Assembly (NCBI GenBank): GCA_963513935.1 | Contig: OY740768.1 | Coordinates: 67,072,231 to 67,136,230 of the forward strand | Source: Aphrophora alni | Taxonomy: Eukaryota > Arthropoda > Insecta > Hemiptera > Aphrophoridae | DNA length: 64,000 bases | Direction: 5' to 3' | Shown here: piece by piece, positions 23,421 to 36,385 of the stretch | Layout of the letters: each line of letters begins with the position of its first letter | How positions within the stretch are numbered: the stretch's first letter is position 1 | Position numbers and translations under genes: made by a program | The notes under the pieces: model-generated | What the model saw: the letters and a program-made list of their open reading frames with translations, nothing else | Told to the model about the DNA's origin: nothing | The model's database searches: none

Positions 23421-26059
23421 TATAATTGAAAATTAGGAAATAATTTTTAAAATAAAACTAACTTAATCGCCATATAAATTATTATAACTTTCTCTTGTAT
23501 GAATTCATTTTTTAAATTCAAATAAAGTACGTCGAAACATATTCCATCATTAGCAGTTAAAGGTAAAAATAGTTCATTAATAAGTATAGAAATATCAAGT
23601 ACTGTATTACAAAAATCAAACGTATACTTGAAAATATAATTGAAGAATGTTTTATAAAAAAATGAAAATATGATGCACGTGCCTCATATAAAGCCCACAT
23701 CAAAGACTTGTACCGAAATGAAAAAAGCAGAACGTACCAAACTGTATCAGAAGACCAATAGTAATTTCCAATCAATAAAAAACTCTCTTTCAATATATTG
23801 TTACTTGATTGTGTCTGTATTATAAAAATTTCGACTGCCTTTTCCTTTGAAGAAAACGGAATATGCACGTCTGAATTGTTTAATATTAGGGACATATTCA
23901 AAGAATAAATAAGGAAAGTCTAAAAATATCGTCTCATTCTTTATGCGCTAGAAATATTTCAAAAAAACTTATTGCTAAATAAAATGTCGTCTGCTTTATG
24001 AATGTTACAAGAGACAAACCTTCTTTTCAATAGACAAATATTCAGAGTTAATAATTTCACATTCATAAGATGATATCCTGTTACACAATAGAAATTTTGT
24101 ACAACATACGTAATATGAAAATAAGACAAATATATATCTCGCATGATAAATACTCTTGCATTTCAGAATGTTCTCCCTAATATATGACGTCTTTTGCAAC
24201 CTTTCTCAATGTCTGAAGAATTCACATTTTGTTTAAACTATTTATACTAGACATTGTACACAAAATAACAAAGGTTTAAAGTAAATCCCACTAAAAGTGG
24301 CTTTCCATAAATTCCAATGTATATTAACATTGTTCAAAAACCTATTATATAAAATATAAATAATATAAAAGGTTTGTTAAATAACAAATTTATTTCGATT
24401 TAATACTTCAAATTGTTGATCAGACATATAAAATTATTGGATAGTAATGGTGGATTGTTTGATTTATTAGTCGAATTCATTATACATTTACTATTATTTG
24501 AATATATAAAATTAATACACAAGGTTTCGAGAGTGTGGCCAACTCTCATTATCAACTAGAACATACTAAACATGAATAGAGCCTTCGGAAAACTAAAACT
24601 ATATACACTCGTGATCAAGACAGCCACAAGTCAACAGAAATCCATATTAATACAAGAAATTTAAGCGAATTTTATGTTTGATTTTTGTTTCTTCTTTTCC
24701 CTTCTTTGATTTTAATTTTTCGCGATCTGATGATCTCTTTTATTATTGTGTGACCTTCAATTATTGCAACACGATGTTTCGGAATCGATTACTTTTCAGA
24801 AAAAATAAAAAATAAATTCATGATTGTAGTTGCAAATTAGCATTTTGTGTTAACAAACATTACAGTTTATTTAATTTTAAGGCGAAAACCATTTCGGTCA
24901 TTATCGCTTTCAATAATACAGTAAAAGAATAACTAGTTTACAAAGCAATTTAACGCCATTCGTTAAATAAAGAATCTAGCTTATCACCAACTAACATTTA
25001 ACATAATGTTTTATTAAGCATGCAATGAAGCAGGTCACGTAATTTCCCGTCTTTTGATTTGAGAACAATAATCTGACCTTGACCACCTATTAGATATCTA
25101 TTTAAACTAAAATTCTACGTACAATAAAAAAATATATAAATAATCTTCTCCGCTCAATACGTAACTTATTTTAATTGTTTCATAATTGCAATTACACCAT
25201 GACTGTAAAACAACAAATATCATATTTTTCACTTTACAACGCACAAAATTCTAACCAACATTAAACATAACCTTAGTACTACAGATATAAAAATAGTTGA
25301 AAACAAAATAACTATAACTACCAACTTCACACTCACTAATTATCGTACTACTAACATTACGGTGATTACAAAGTCAATCTATAGTACATATTATAAAGAA
25401 AAAAATATTACATGTTGAGTTTTATGGGCTTTATGGGGAGCTTGGTAGAACACCTTGTAATTTTAAAGCGATAATTAAAATCATCAACTTCTGTTCAAAT
25501 TGTAATCAGTGCAAATTAAGTTGAATGAAAACACCAACTGCATGAACATTTCACAACCAATCCAACTAAGTTTTCACATTGTAGAATTCACTCATGTGTT
25601 ATTTGCAAGGAAACAAAAAGTTGGTAGGTACTGCACGACAACTCGCTCTACCTTTGATTAAATGTTTCCCAGCGTTGTATCGCAAACATTATGAGAAATA
25701 AATAAACTGTTCAAAAACTTGGATTCATCTATCTACATCGTCAAAAATAATATTTGTCGATGTCTCCCCAAAAATTTCTCTTCACTGCTTTTAGGTGAGG
25801 AAAAAAATGTAAGTTTTCCCTCGTGTATTTCTTATGGAATATAAGTTTGTATAGAAGAGTGTATTTTAAACAAATATTTGTTACTATATATTATATTCGT
25901 TGGTCTCTACACATAATGAAATATAGTACCTAATCTTGCTCGCTTTTAACCATAAAATCCCCCACACCGTAAATTGTAATTGATTTGTATCAAGTTTTTA
26001 CCGTCAGGTGAAGGACTATTTCCTAATTCGTAATTTTCTTTTACTTGGAATATTATACA
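23421..26059. other. A+T-rich DNA, no gene recognised
   Basis: A 114-codon open frame on the minus strand (23557-23901) has no recognised domain, and its length is within what chance gives in this amount of sequence. No other structure was seen. Confidence 0.5.
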
Positions 26060-26645
26060 CTGTTTTGGGTTATTAATCTTCATATTTCATCAAAATTTAA
26101 CGAAATAAAAAAACCCATTTATTTAGTAGAGGTATTTTGTAGCAGCTAAAACATGAACGATTTTTTAAATTTTTATATATATATATATATATAAACTCCC
26201 GAAAGACCATTTTGTAGGAGATGGCGAACAACAATTTTGTTTAGATTGTGAAAACTGAGCACAAAAGATTAAACCAAGTTCGATAGTCTGAGCCGATTTT
26301 GATAAAATCAAAATTTTGAGTTTGGCCTTACAGCATTTATCCCTAAATGTTGAGATATCGAAAAAATGCAAGGAAAAAACAGCCTCTATATTTGATCGAA
26401 ATATGTCCAAATACCAAATTTGATTAAAATCAACCTAGTGGTTTGAGCTGTAAAGCACTGAATAGATGACAGATGAAAGACTACATTTTTCGAAAACCCA
26501 CTTTTTCGACTCCAGGAAACCTCGAAACGGATATATCCGCTAAAAACACGACATATATTTTTTGATCCATAATAGAACATTCTCTTTACTAGGTATATGT
26601 GAAAAGTTAAAAAAGCTTGCATATAAATTAATCATACCAAAGTTC
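26060..26645 (+). repeat. Dispersed repeat of unknown family, copy A
   Basis: Shares an ordered series of modules with 48150-48670: 'attaatcttca.att.ca..aaaattta' (about 26070-26105), 'gagatggcga' (about 26218-26227), 'caaatttgattaaaatc' (about 26416-26432) and 'tttttcgactc.agg' (about 26501-26516). It has an (AT)n run at 26175-26193. A module of the same type ('taccaaatttgatccaaatc') also occurs near 60139. The minus-strand open frames at 26165-26622 lie wholly inside it and are not genes. Such conserved-module repeats are common in insect genomes; I cannot assign the class. Confidence 0.55.
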
Positions 26646-27855
26646 TATTGACATAAATTAGTTATTTGTATTATAAATTGAATGGAGCATTAAAGAAACA
26701 ACAACAATAAAACCCCACATTTGTTGTACATACCATTATCTATAGGATAAGCACAGTAAAAAAGCAAATGTTGTTATTGAAAAGTCCCCTAATTTTGATC
26801 ACATCTATTTATCTTAGCAAACTTGGCACACTACATTCCTATTCAATAAATAAGTATTAATGCTTTTAATAATATATTTATGGACTAGTGAAACTGTGTA
26901 GTGTTAGAACCGGAGTTGACCGGTGTTTATCTTGAATTAATTGGTCGGCGTTAATTAATCGGATTCAGACAACACCGAATCCGAAACAAAACCACTGAAG
27001 TACAACTGTGTCAGCTTCATACTAAGTGATTACCACAGACAACAAACTGATTCAATCAGGTCAACGTAGGTTAACTCAGCCTATTTGCTAACTTTAAATA
27101 ACGACCAAATTAAATTGAAATATTGGAAAGGCCCGCAGTGAAGAAGATAGAAAGCCTTGTGTGTGTACTATATGTAAACCACATGGGAGCACCATACAAA
27201 ATATCGTTCCCTTTTAGCTATGATGGAGTATAATTTGTTTTATTTTATTTTTTATCGTTTCAGTTACACCTACTTGCATACTTGCAACTAATGAAAACAA
27301 AAGGTCTACTTTCTTTACTCTTCTGGTATTTGGACTCACTAAGAGTTACGCTGGTTAGCGTCCTTGCCGATGACTTTCTTGGACAGAATCAATTATTACT
27401 TACATTTTTAAGAGATAAATAATGTTATGATTGGAAGTTAACACATTAGAGAAAAAATAAAATAAACATATTGTTACAGTGTGGATTACTCAAAATCACT
27501 AAGCAAAGGGGACCGCTTCTCAACTTTACTAACTTTTATTTAGACAGATTATTTGCCAATTAATTTAAATTGAAAATGTTTGTTTGTCCCGAACCTTTTT
27601 GCCTAGGGCCCATGTCAGAAGGTTTTGCCTGATGCAGAACTCCACTGGATACTACAATTATAGTTTTTGTGAATTATTTCGACACCTTGAATCACATCTA
27701 AACACCTACACAACTCTATATGTTTGTGAGTAAATAGTAATATAATCCCTCCTTCGATAAGAAGTGACATTAATATTAGTTCTCCACGTTCAGTAATTCA
27801 TCATTACGAATAGTGTTGTAAGAATACGGCACAATTTCATTTGGTTATTTCTTAA
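26646..27855. other. A+T-rich DNA, possible old repeat debris
   Basis: No gene seen. The stretch 27130-27180 ('cagtgaagaagatagaaag...ttgtgtgtgtac') faintly resembles sequence 3' of SINE copy 1 at 15515-15570. Confidence 0.4.
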
Positions 27856-28393
27856 TACATTTTAAGGAAGACAACAGCATTTTAAAGTAGTATAGGCATC
27901 AACAGCAGAAAATGTGTTTTCTTATACAACCGTCTCAGATTCTCCTGAACAAGGTCATTAATGGCGATTATCTCCCCCTAAAAAACTGTATGGCCTACTA
28001 TCCCAAGGGTCGGTCCCAGCCATACACCCAAGCCGTTCTTTGTTTTGGAGCCATCGGTGGTACATCAGGTCCCCTGAATTACCTAACATAAGATCCTCCT
28101 CCCCATAGGTCAATTCGACTTTATAGCGTTTCGAAATCAAGCAATCTATCTTATCGGTGCACATCCGGAGGATCGGTTGTCCGATTGTTCCAGTAATTCT
28201 GACATGCCCCGTGAGTGGGTTCTCCAGAAACCACTACACTGTAGCCTATAAGCTGTCTTCCGTGCCTCCGCAACGATAAATAAATTTATAGGTGGAAGAT
28301 CTATCATGATCTCCATTGTTGCGGTTGGTTTTGTGGTCATCATACCCCTGAAAATACAGAGACAACTGCCTCTGAGTTCTGGTCAAAGTTGTC
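27856..28393 (-). pseudogene. Decayed LINE fragment: end of RT plus RNase H domain
   Basis: RNase H-bearing LINEs (jockey/R1/I groups) have, after the polymerase, a block like T-PTA-LE----PPL-LFI---A---AYRL. On the minus strand this reads TTKPTATMEIMIDLPPINLF and ARKTAYRL at about 28240-28345. The RNase H domain follows, with the first catalytic Asp in TDGSKTKNGLGVWL (TDGS at about 28047-28058), an acidic position in GEIIAIND near 27970, and a third in VDAYTTLK (about 27880-27903). Stops and at least two frameshifts break it. The upstream polymerase is absent: at 28394 the sequence passes straight into a CT microsatellite. The fragment at 3.77-4.17 kb carries the part that would come next in such a protein, so both could derive from the same family, though in separate insertions. 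Confidence 0.75.
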
Positions 28394-28910
<517 letters not shown>

Positions 28911-28911
<1 letters not shown>

Positions 28912-31900
28912 ACAAAATGCCTCTCGAACGGAGTATAAATGCACTAAAATGAGGACATGTCGAACGTATGACAAAGCTACTCAACAATACATTATAACAA
29001 AGATTTTATTTAGTATTTTATTCATTTCACAGAGATGAATTTCCAAACATAATTTATCATAAATGAATAATCTCCGTAGGTTAGTAAAATGATCTTGTAA
29101 AATAAAACAAAAATGATGTAATGTGAAATATAAAAAGACTCTGTAATGTTACACAAAAATCAATTCCATTTGCACAATCACTAGAAGTTATTATTTGCAA
29201 GATGTTTGAAACGAATGCTCGACGAAGCTTGTCTGTAATGGGGAGACTCACTTAAAGAGGATCAGGTGCCGCATACTGAATAGCTGATAAAACAGCCAAT
29301 TTCCTCTATTATAGAAGGAATGCTATCCGTCGTCTTAAAACAAAACTAAAGTTCTTCTTCAAATATACAACTTAATATCGTTCGTAATGCGATTACTACA
29401 TACACAAAAGAAACAGTTTTTTTTATTTTTATTTTGATTATAACCATATTTGTTGTGAACACAAAGAAAATAAATAACTAAATTTAAAATATCACCAGTA
29501 TTCAAAGGTCATACTACCATATTCAATGATGTACTGGTACCCAAATTCGTTTTACCTTAGATATATGTTGTTTACAATGTAATACAACTTCATATCATTC
29601 TGCTATACAATAAAACACCAAAAGGTCTCTGTCCACTTGATGATTACAGTACAGACAATATTAGTATATGAAATACTAGTTTACGCCAAATACCGCCTAC
29701 ACGTAGAGAGAATTGGGGATAACAGATGACGTTTATAGTTCCTCTAGCCCTGGGTGTCATATACCAAACACCCATATTAAGTCCAGTAGTAGGGCAAGAT
29801 AGACTTGTTTGCAATAATAATGTTATCTGTGAAAGAATATACCTTCTCTAGGGGAATATGTGTTTCAGGTGTGATGGAGAACAACGAGACAAGATATTTA
29901 ACAACGATTCTACATACAGTCTCCGGAGACCAAGGTGTCACATCGTAATGGAGTGCGGTAGTAATTTCAAAAATTCAGAGAAACCAGTTCCGTGTGAGAA
30001 CGCTACCAGATCTGGAAGGATTTCAAAACTGACAAAGAATAAATTGCAGGAGATTTAAAGGACATTTGATGCAGATACCAGATTGATTGAATTATAAATT
30101 TATATATGTATATACATATACTAGTCATGCCCCCTAAGCACCTTTGGTGCTTTCAAATCCGTAAAAAAAATTCTCTAATTCTTCATAACTAAACAAATGA
30201 AGTAAAACTTTGAACCAAATTTTTATAAAGCTATAATGACCGAATGGTTTTTCCCCTTTAAAGAAGAAGAAAAAATATAGACAAATTTTCTAGCTCGAAT
30301 CAAAAAATCAAATACAGTACAGTAGTTTTTAAAGCCTACAAGAATAAGTGCAATATTACACAAAAGTGTAATATTAAATTTAATATTTAATTGTTACATA
30401 ATTCAAAATTATAGCATAAATACATTGCTAGATATAAAATAAAAATTGAAAAACCATTCTATTGCTTACACACAACAATCAATAAAAATAAAACTTGTTA
30501 TTATTATTTACTACATACCCAAATAATCAAGTCACTAAGAATTTCAACAGAAAACAAACCTGAAACAAACAAATTACAAATATAACATCTTTGAACAAAA
30601 AATTCGTTACAATAATAAAGCAGTAAAAAACAGAAAACCTTATACATAACATTGTAATCTGCTTTAAAGAAGCAACCAAATGACACAGTTAAATATTCAC
30701 AGAATGAAGGCCTATGTACATTCCAAAGCAATTTAAACGTGAATTAGTCTCACAGTAATCATTCTATTACCGACATACTATCCGTTCGTTTTATAGACTT
30801 ATTGGATGAGCTGGTGTATATTATCTTTCAGGATATCCTAATTATAAATTATCGTTCCCCGGCGTACTTTTTGTCTGAAATTCCGACAGACAATAAGGAT
30901 TTTGTATCGGTATAAAATACCATTCTTCTAATAATATTTCAGCCTGTGAATTACAGTACTGTACATAGGTTTCATCTTGCAGGCTATGTTCAAATACTAA
31001 CCACTATAGATTTAAAATATTTAAAATAGCTATGCTTAAATTTACAACAAAAATCAGATATGATTGATACGGTTATATTTTCCAATAGAAATGCAAAAAT
31101 CTATAAAGTTAGTCTCAAATATTTATTCAGGATTTCAATAGCCATTGGAATAAAAAAATAGTAGCTATAATAGTATTTACATATAAATATAGTTTATTTA
31201 AATTTTTAACTTTTTGAGATAGTTTAAAAATAACAAACAACAGAGCTTGGTGTTGTAAAACTAAACAGAGATTAGCGAACACAGTTTGAACTGTAAAGAT
31301 ACATACGGATATCCTGCGATATTTTTTCCCCGTGGACTTAGTTTTAGATAGATCTAAAACACAAAGTAATCAGTTTATTTTTCATGTCGCCTACAAATTT
31401 TAAAACTAGGGAATATATTATTTTACAATACTAACGAGTATTGTATTATCGTTACAAATAAATAACTTCAGATCTCTAATAACTTTGATTATACACATGT
31501 TATTCTAAAATGAATCTTCACTGATAATTCCCTAACTACAAGCACAGAAACAAAATTATTATTTAGTTTATTCTTTTAAATGTGTGCAATTCAATGACGT
31601 GGTTATCACCGTCAGAAGGTTCTATGTAAATGTGGCCAATCACCACTCCCACTGCGCAGATGTATCAACCTATCAGCTTGAGGCCACATGTCAATGATCT
31701 GGGGGTAAGTTGGGGGATAATCTTAAAAAACAAGCAACAACATGTTACCTGGTACTTGTTTCACCACAGTGCTCATAGAAGGTTGTATTGTAAAGGAATT
31801 TTCCGTTGAGCATTTTGGTGTATAAGTGGAAGTCATTTTGGACAGCTCATTTTTACTTCAAAATGTAATATAAAAATATTTCCCAATTCAGTGCACAAAA

Positions 31901-32184
31901 ATCAGCCGTAATTTTCATGAAATATTGTTTGTGAATAAAAATTGCTATGCAGAAAAGATAATTTCACGATTTACGACTTTCCTATACCTAGTATTGTTAT
32001 GAAGTTTTAATCATTTTATAAACATTAGGTTTTTTAAACTGTGCAATTTTTCAATAAAATTACGCTATGCTATTACTATATCCAGTAGAGCTTATCGATT
32101 CACAATTAAAGATAAATATCTTCAGGGTCGTGAAATAACGTGTTGTTTGTATGTTTACATGTTTCTTTAACACCCAAACTTTAT
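28911..32184. other. A+T-rich DNA with one possible transposase trace
   Basis: No gene recognised apart from the short trace described at 29940-30090. A minus-strand open frame at 30504-30731 has no recognised domain. Confidence 0.5.
29940..30090 (+). pseudogene. Possible Tc1/mariner transposase N-terminal trace
   Basis: Reads CENATRSGRISKLTKNKLQEI, then a stop and RTFDADTR. This resembles the linker of Tc1/mariner DNA-binding domains, where a (G/S)GRP-kLT--kl--I motif follows the first helix-turn-helix. No catalytic region or inverted repeats were found nearby. The match is short, so it is only a suggestion. Confidence 0.25.
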
Positions 32185-32189
32185 ACACG

Positions 32190-32320
32190 TTAAGATTAAT
32201 GAAGAGAGTAATGTGAGTTTAAAGCACAGAAAACCCCTGCACCAGTAACTGGGCTCGAAATGGTGCAAACCTACACCACCAATCTTTAGCTACAGTAAGC
32301 TAAACGGTAAAAACCCGTAA
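32190..32320 (-). mobile_element. tRNA-derived SINE, copy 3 (diverged)
   Basis: The minus strand carries a B box TTTCGAGCCC (32251-32260) followed by 'agttactggtgcaggggtttt' and 'actctcttcattaatctt', the diverged tail of the SINE family. The A box is poorly preserved (tttagcttactgtagctaaag). Oldest-looking of the four copies. Confidence 0.55.
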
Positions 32321-32935
32321 CATATGCCCATTTTAAATATCAGTATACGTATTTCTGTACTAGCTATTGGTGAGATTCGTCTGGCTAATATACAAAATAC
32401 TAGAATCATAAGATTTCATTCCATATATTTGAAATAAACGTATTAATAATTTCAAAAAATTAAAGAATTTAATCGATTTAAATACATAAGGAAACTATTA
32501 TTAAATGAATAACAAATTGTCCGTGTCGGTTTTTGAGTGCTAAAATCGAAAGTGTATCAGACTTGTCTATATGTCTCAAAACCAATCTGCAGATGTATTC
32601 AAACATGAACGTCCTGGAAATACTGAACTAATCCACACAAACTTGGCAATTATCCTAATATTGTTACAAGGGTTTATATTGTTTTACTAAATCCATTCAC
32701 TAATACTATTTCGATATGAAATCTCAGCACATATACACAAATAGAGAGAGAGACTGAAAAATCGGTTTGAAAAGAAAACTGGACAACACATGGTATAAAA
32801 CATACTCTTTATGACATCACAGTCATAAAAAGGGGAGAAATTATATTTGATTTAACTCCAATGTTGATGATGTTTTGCCAATATTATCCAAATGATGATG
32901 ATTCTAATACCATGCTTATTGGTAGTATATATATA
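32321..32935. other. A+T-rich DNA, nothing recognised
   Basis: No gene or clear repeat; a short (AT)n lies at its right edge, next to the MITE. Confidence 0.5.
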
Positions 32936-32937
32936 TA

Positions 32938-33277
32938 CAAAGTGTCTCAAAAGTCCCGGACCGGTTCACTAATTTCAAAACCCAAAAATATAGAAAAAAA
33001 GATAATTTATATGTGCCTTCTGGTGATAAAAACTACTTTTTGGCAAATGAGACATATTTACCTGTCCCCCCCACCCCCAAAATGGGGGGAGGAAACTCAA
33101 TAATCTGATAAGTAGTCTTGATAAGATTATTGAGTTCCCCCTCAAAACCCCCATTTTTGAGGGACAGGTAAATATCTCTCATTTGCCGAAAAGTAGTTTT
33201 TTATCAACAGAAAGCACATATTTATCTTCTTTTGTTTTCAAGTTATTGAACCGGTACGGGACTTTTGGGACACACTG
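32938..33277. mobile_element. Palindromic MITE (Tc1/mariner type), 340 bp
   Basis: Almost the whole element is a single inverted repeat. The left arm, from 'caaagtgtctcaaaagtccc', is repeated in reverse from the right end, 'cagtgtgtcccaaaagtccc', and the arms stay alignable for about 165 bp each with small mismatches, leaving only a few unpaired bases in the centre near 33112. TA flanks both ends (32936-32937, 33278-33279). It has no coding capacity; the open frames at 32861-33103 and 33238-33447 are shadows whose shared SQKSRTGS peptide is just the terminal repeat. It would be mobilised in trans by a mariner transposase. If transcribed, it would form a long hairpin RNA. Confidence 0.92.
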
Positions 33278-33362
33278 TATATACAGCAAAAAGGAATTGT
33301 GCCAAAATTGGTAAACTTCCCCATTAAAAGAGCTTGATTGAATTGTGAACAATACAAATATT

Positions 33363-33392
33363 TACATAAGCGCGCCTGCGCGCTAGCACGCG

Positions 33393-33446
<54 letters not shown>
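33363..33446. repeat. CG-rich run followed by (CA)n microsatellite
   Basis: 'gcgcgcctgcgcgc' then a (CA)n tract of about 45 bp, nearly all alternating purine-pyrimidine. Open frames over it are artefacts. Confidence 0.9.
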
Positions 33447-35079
33447 TTATTTATAAAATTTATTTGATTTACAGTAATGCTGAGAATAATCCAAGTAATA
33501 GACAGTATAGCACTTTATAACAATATTAGTTTTTGTTATTATTGGGACGATACATTTTGAGTATTCCTAATAATACAAAATCACATACAGATATATTGGA
33601 TTAGGAACACTGACCAGTTTATTCAGATACACTGACTTTGATATGACTTCCTTATACATATTTTAAAAAAAATCAAAATTGCAAAGGAAAAGTTTACAAC
33701 AGTCCAAAATAGGTTTCAAAACAAAAGGCCAATTCGTTTTGCACGCATAATGTTAATGAATTTTGTCATGTACAATTATTCATAAAGTAAAATTTTCAAA
33801 AGTTGTCAAAAATAAACCTACAAATTGGAGTAAATATTAAAAATTGCACGTTTCGTTGATAAACTACGAAAATTTTGACACATAGTTATAAATAAATAGT
33901 GATATAAAATAAATAAAAAACCGTCGGATAAATGAGAATTGCTAACATTAACTTAACAAAACATAACGATGTAATTAAAAAAGTCTGAACTCTCTCTAAA
34001 TGTAAATGTGTAATTTTCTGATTAAACCAATGCTGGAACTGGGATTCACAAAAACAGAATAGTGAGTACGTGACCAGACTGTACTTTCTGATACAATTCT
34101 CATTTAACCGTAAACACGACCTGTACATTTGTCATTGTATTGTAATATTACTTGACCATTACGTCGGATTCTCTTTAATACATGGTTGGCAATTTTTTAC
34201 TATGTATCGTAATTCATACATTCTGTGGTAAATATTGGAATATACTTGTCGAGCGTGAGTTGTTCACAAACTTCAAGAACCTGAACTACAGGAGGTAGCC
34301 CAAAGTCTCAATCTAACTGAGGGAAGCACGTCAAGCTAGAGCTCTATAAGAAGGCAGGTATAGAATGAAAGGAGGAAAAAACCGTTAAACTAGTAACGCA
34401 AATATAACTTTCCTCCGTGAGAGGGAGGGGTTCATTTCTAGTCAAAATCGTACCCTTTCTAAAAAAGTAAGGTTCCCCACACCTACATCGCCATAATCTA
34501 AAGATTGAGATTTTCAAATGCCTAAAGTCCTTTAATTATTTATTTATTGATCATGATATTTTGTGAATGTTGTATTATTTCAAACTAAACACAAGGAGGA
34601 AAAGATCAAGATTCGAAGGTATTTCCGAATAAGACGGATGTTTTTGACTCCTCTATACACTCCAAACACTGTTCAGGGATTGTTCTCAACGCTCTACTAA
34701 ACCATGATTCGGCTGCCATAGTACTGTTCTTCCGTCAAACAAAAGTTTTTCAATTCACGTGTCTATCTAAAACCATTAAAAGGATTTTTTTAATTTCTGT
34801 AGTTAAAATGTAAATTGGATTGTACTTTAAAAGTTTTATTCTAAGTTCTTGTGAAAAAACTACGTAGGCTACATATTTAAAAAAATATATATATATATTG
34901 GAAATCCAAGGGGAAATTAATCAAACCATAAGTCGTTTAGAGAATTGATTACAGCGGATTTTATTACGCTCGGACAGTAGTTCTTTAGTCTGTTCTCCAC
35001 TAGTGTTGCAGCATCCCTCTCTACTGAAAGATATTACCTCGATTACTAAAGTCATAGTCCATGCTAGACCTCCGTTGTT
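33447..35079. other. A+T-rich DNA, no gene recognised
   Basis: No coding signal. An (AT)n tract lies at about 34885-34900. The stretch 34250-34500 is somewhat richer in G+C but has no recognisable frame. Confidence 0.5.
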
Positions 35080-35084
35080 AATAA

Positions 35085-36000
35085 AATATTATTACTGTAC
35101 TCCTGTACAAGTTTATCAAATATATTGGAGTTTAGTGCTTTTTGATTCCATTAATAAGAGTTTCTCTACCACAGGTGAAAGAGGTTTCTTTTAGATTCAG
35201 GTATTTATAGGTACACTAAGGACTCCAATGCACTCTGCTGTACTACTATTATTATTATATTATTACTGTACTACTGTACAAGTATATGAAGTATATTGGA
35301 GTTTAATATACAATATTGGGGTTTAGTGTCTTTTGATTCCATTAATAAGAGTTTCTCTACCACAGATGAAATGGGTTTCTTTTAGATTCAGGCAATTTAT
35401 AGGTACACTAAGGACTCCAATGCACTCTGCTGTACTACTATTATTATTATATTATTACTGTACTACTGTACAAGTATATGAAGTATATTGGAGTTTAATA
35501 TACAATATTGGGGTTTAGTGCTTTTTGATGCCATTAATAAGAGTTTCTCTACCACAGGTGAAAGAGGTTTCTTTTAGATTCAGGTATTTATAGGTACACT
35601 AAGGACTCCAATGCACTCTGCTGTACTACTATTATTATTATATTATTACTGTACTACTGTACAAGTATATGAAGTATATTGGAGTTTAATATACAATATT
35701 GGGGTTTAGTGTCTTTTGATTCCATTAATAAGAGTTTCTCTACCACAGGTGAAATGGGTTTCTTTTAGATTCAGGCATTTATAGGTACACTAAGGACTCC
35801 AATGCACTCTGCGGTACTACTATTATTATTATATTATTACTGTACTACTGTACAAGTATATGAAGTATATTGGAGTTTAATATACAATATTGGGGTTTAG
35901 TGTCTTTTGATTCCATTAATAAGAGTTTCTCTTCTACCACAGGTGAAATAGGTTTCTTTTAGAATCAGGTATTTATAGGTACACTAAAGACTCCATTCCA
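35085..36000 (+). repeat. Tandem array, about 191-bp units, five copies
   Basis: The anchor 'tattac.gtact.ctgtaca' recurs at 35090, 35261, 35453, 35644 and 35835, giving spacings of 171, 192, 191 and 191. The first unit is shorter and more diverged; the later ones are nearly identical. Each contains 'ccattaataagagtttctc', 'ttcttttagattcaggc' and 'ttataggtacactaagg'. Two subtypes alternate (one with 'gtgaaagaggtttct', one with 'gaaatgggtttct'). The last unit runs into non-tandem sequence that is itself repeated at 52.4 kb. Open frames at 35003-35518 are shadows. Confidence 0.93.
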
Positions 36001-36385
36001 CCGTGTCTCTAGAAGAAATTGTCAGCTATAGATGATACGCCTTTTTCATGTATTATTGGGTTAGACCCACGCTTTCATCTTTTCTATCTAATCTCTTAAC
36101 ACTAACTCTTTTTCTTTTCCGGCCCTGATGCTATTAAAGTATTCGAGGGCTATGTGTGTTTCATTTTATGCTCTCTTCTTCCTTTTTTTTATAAGGCGAT
36201 GATAACCAAGAGATTTTTAGCATTTAAAGAACAAGAAATATATATGATAGAATATAAGAATTTATAACATCAGCGTTGTTCTTGAATAACGAATTTCACA
36301 TAATTTATTATATGTATTCGGCTTAACTCCATAGAGAGAGTTATCTATCCTAATATCTATGTGTAAATAAATGAAGTAAGTATTC
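36001..36385 (+). repeat. Right flank of the 191-bp array, dispersed repeat copy 1
   Basis: Continues from the last array unit and matches 52480-52625: 'gtcagctat.gatgat', then after about 190 extra bases 'atttcacataat', 'tatgtattcggct.a.ctcc' and 'gttatctat'. The array therefore belongs to a dispersed element rather than being a free microsatellite expansion. Confidence 0.7.

Noticed and set aside
23557..23901. 114-codon minus-strand frame
   Set aside because: Longest plain frame outside repeats, but a few of this length are expected by chance in this much A+T-rich DNA and no domain is recognised.
32861..33447. Two frames sharing the peptide SQKSRTGS
   Set aside because: The shared peptide is the translated terminal repeat of the palindromic MITE; one frame also runs through a CA repeat.
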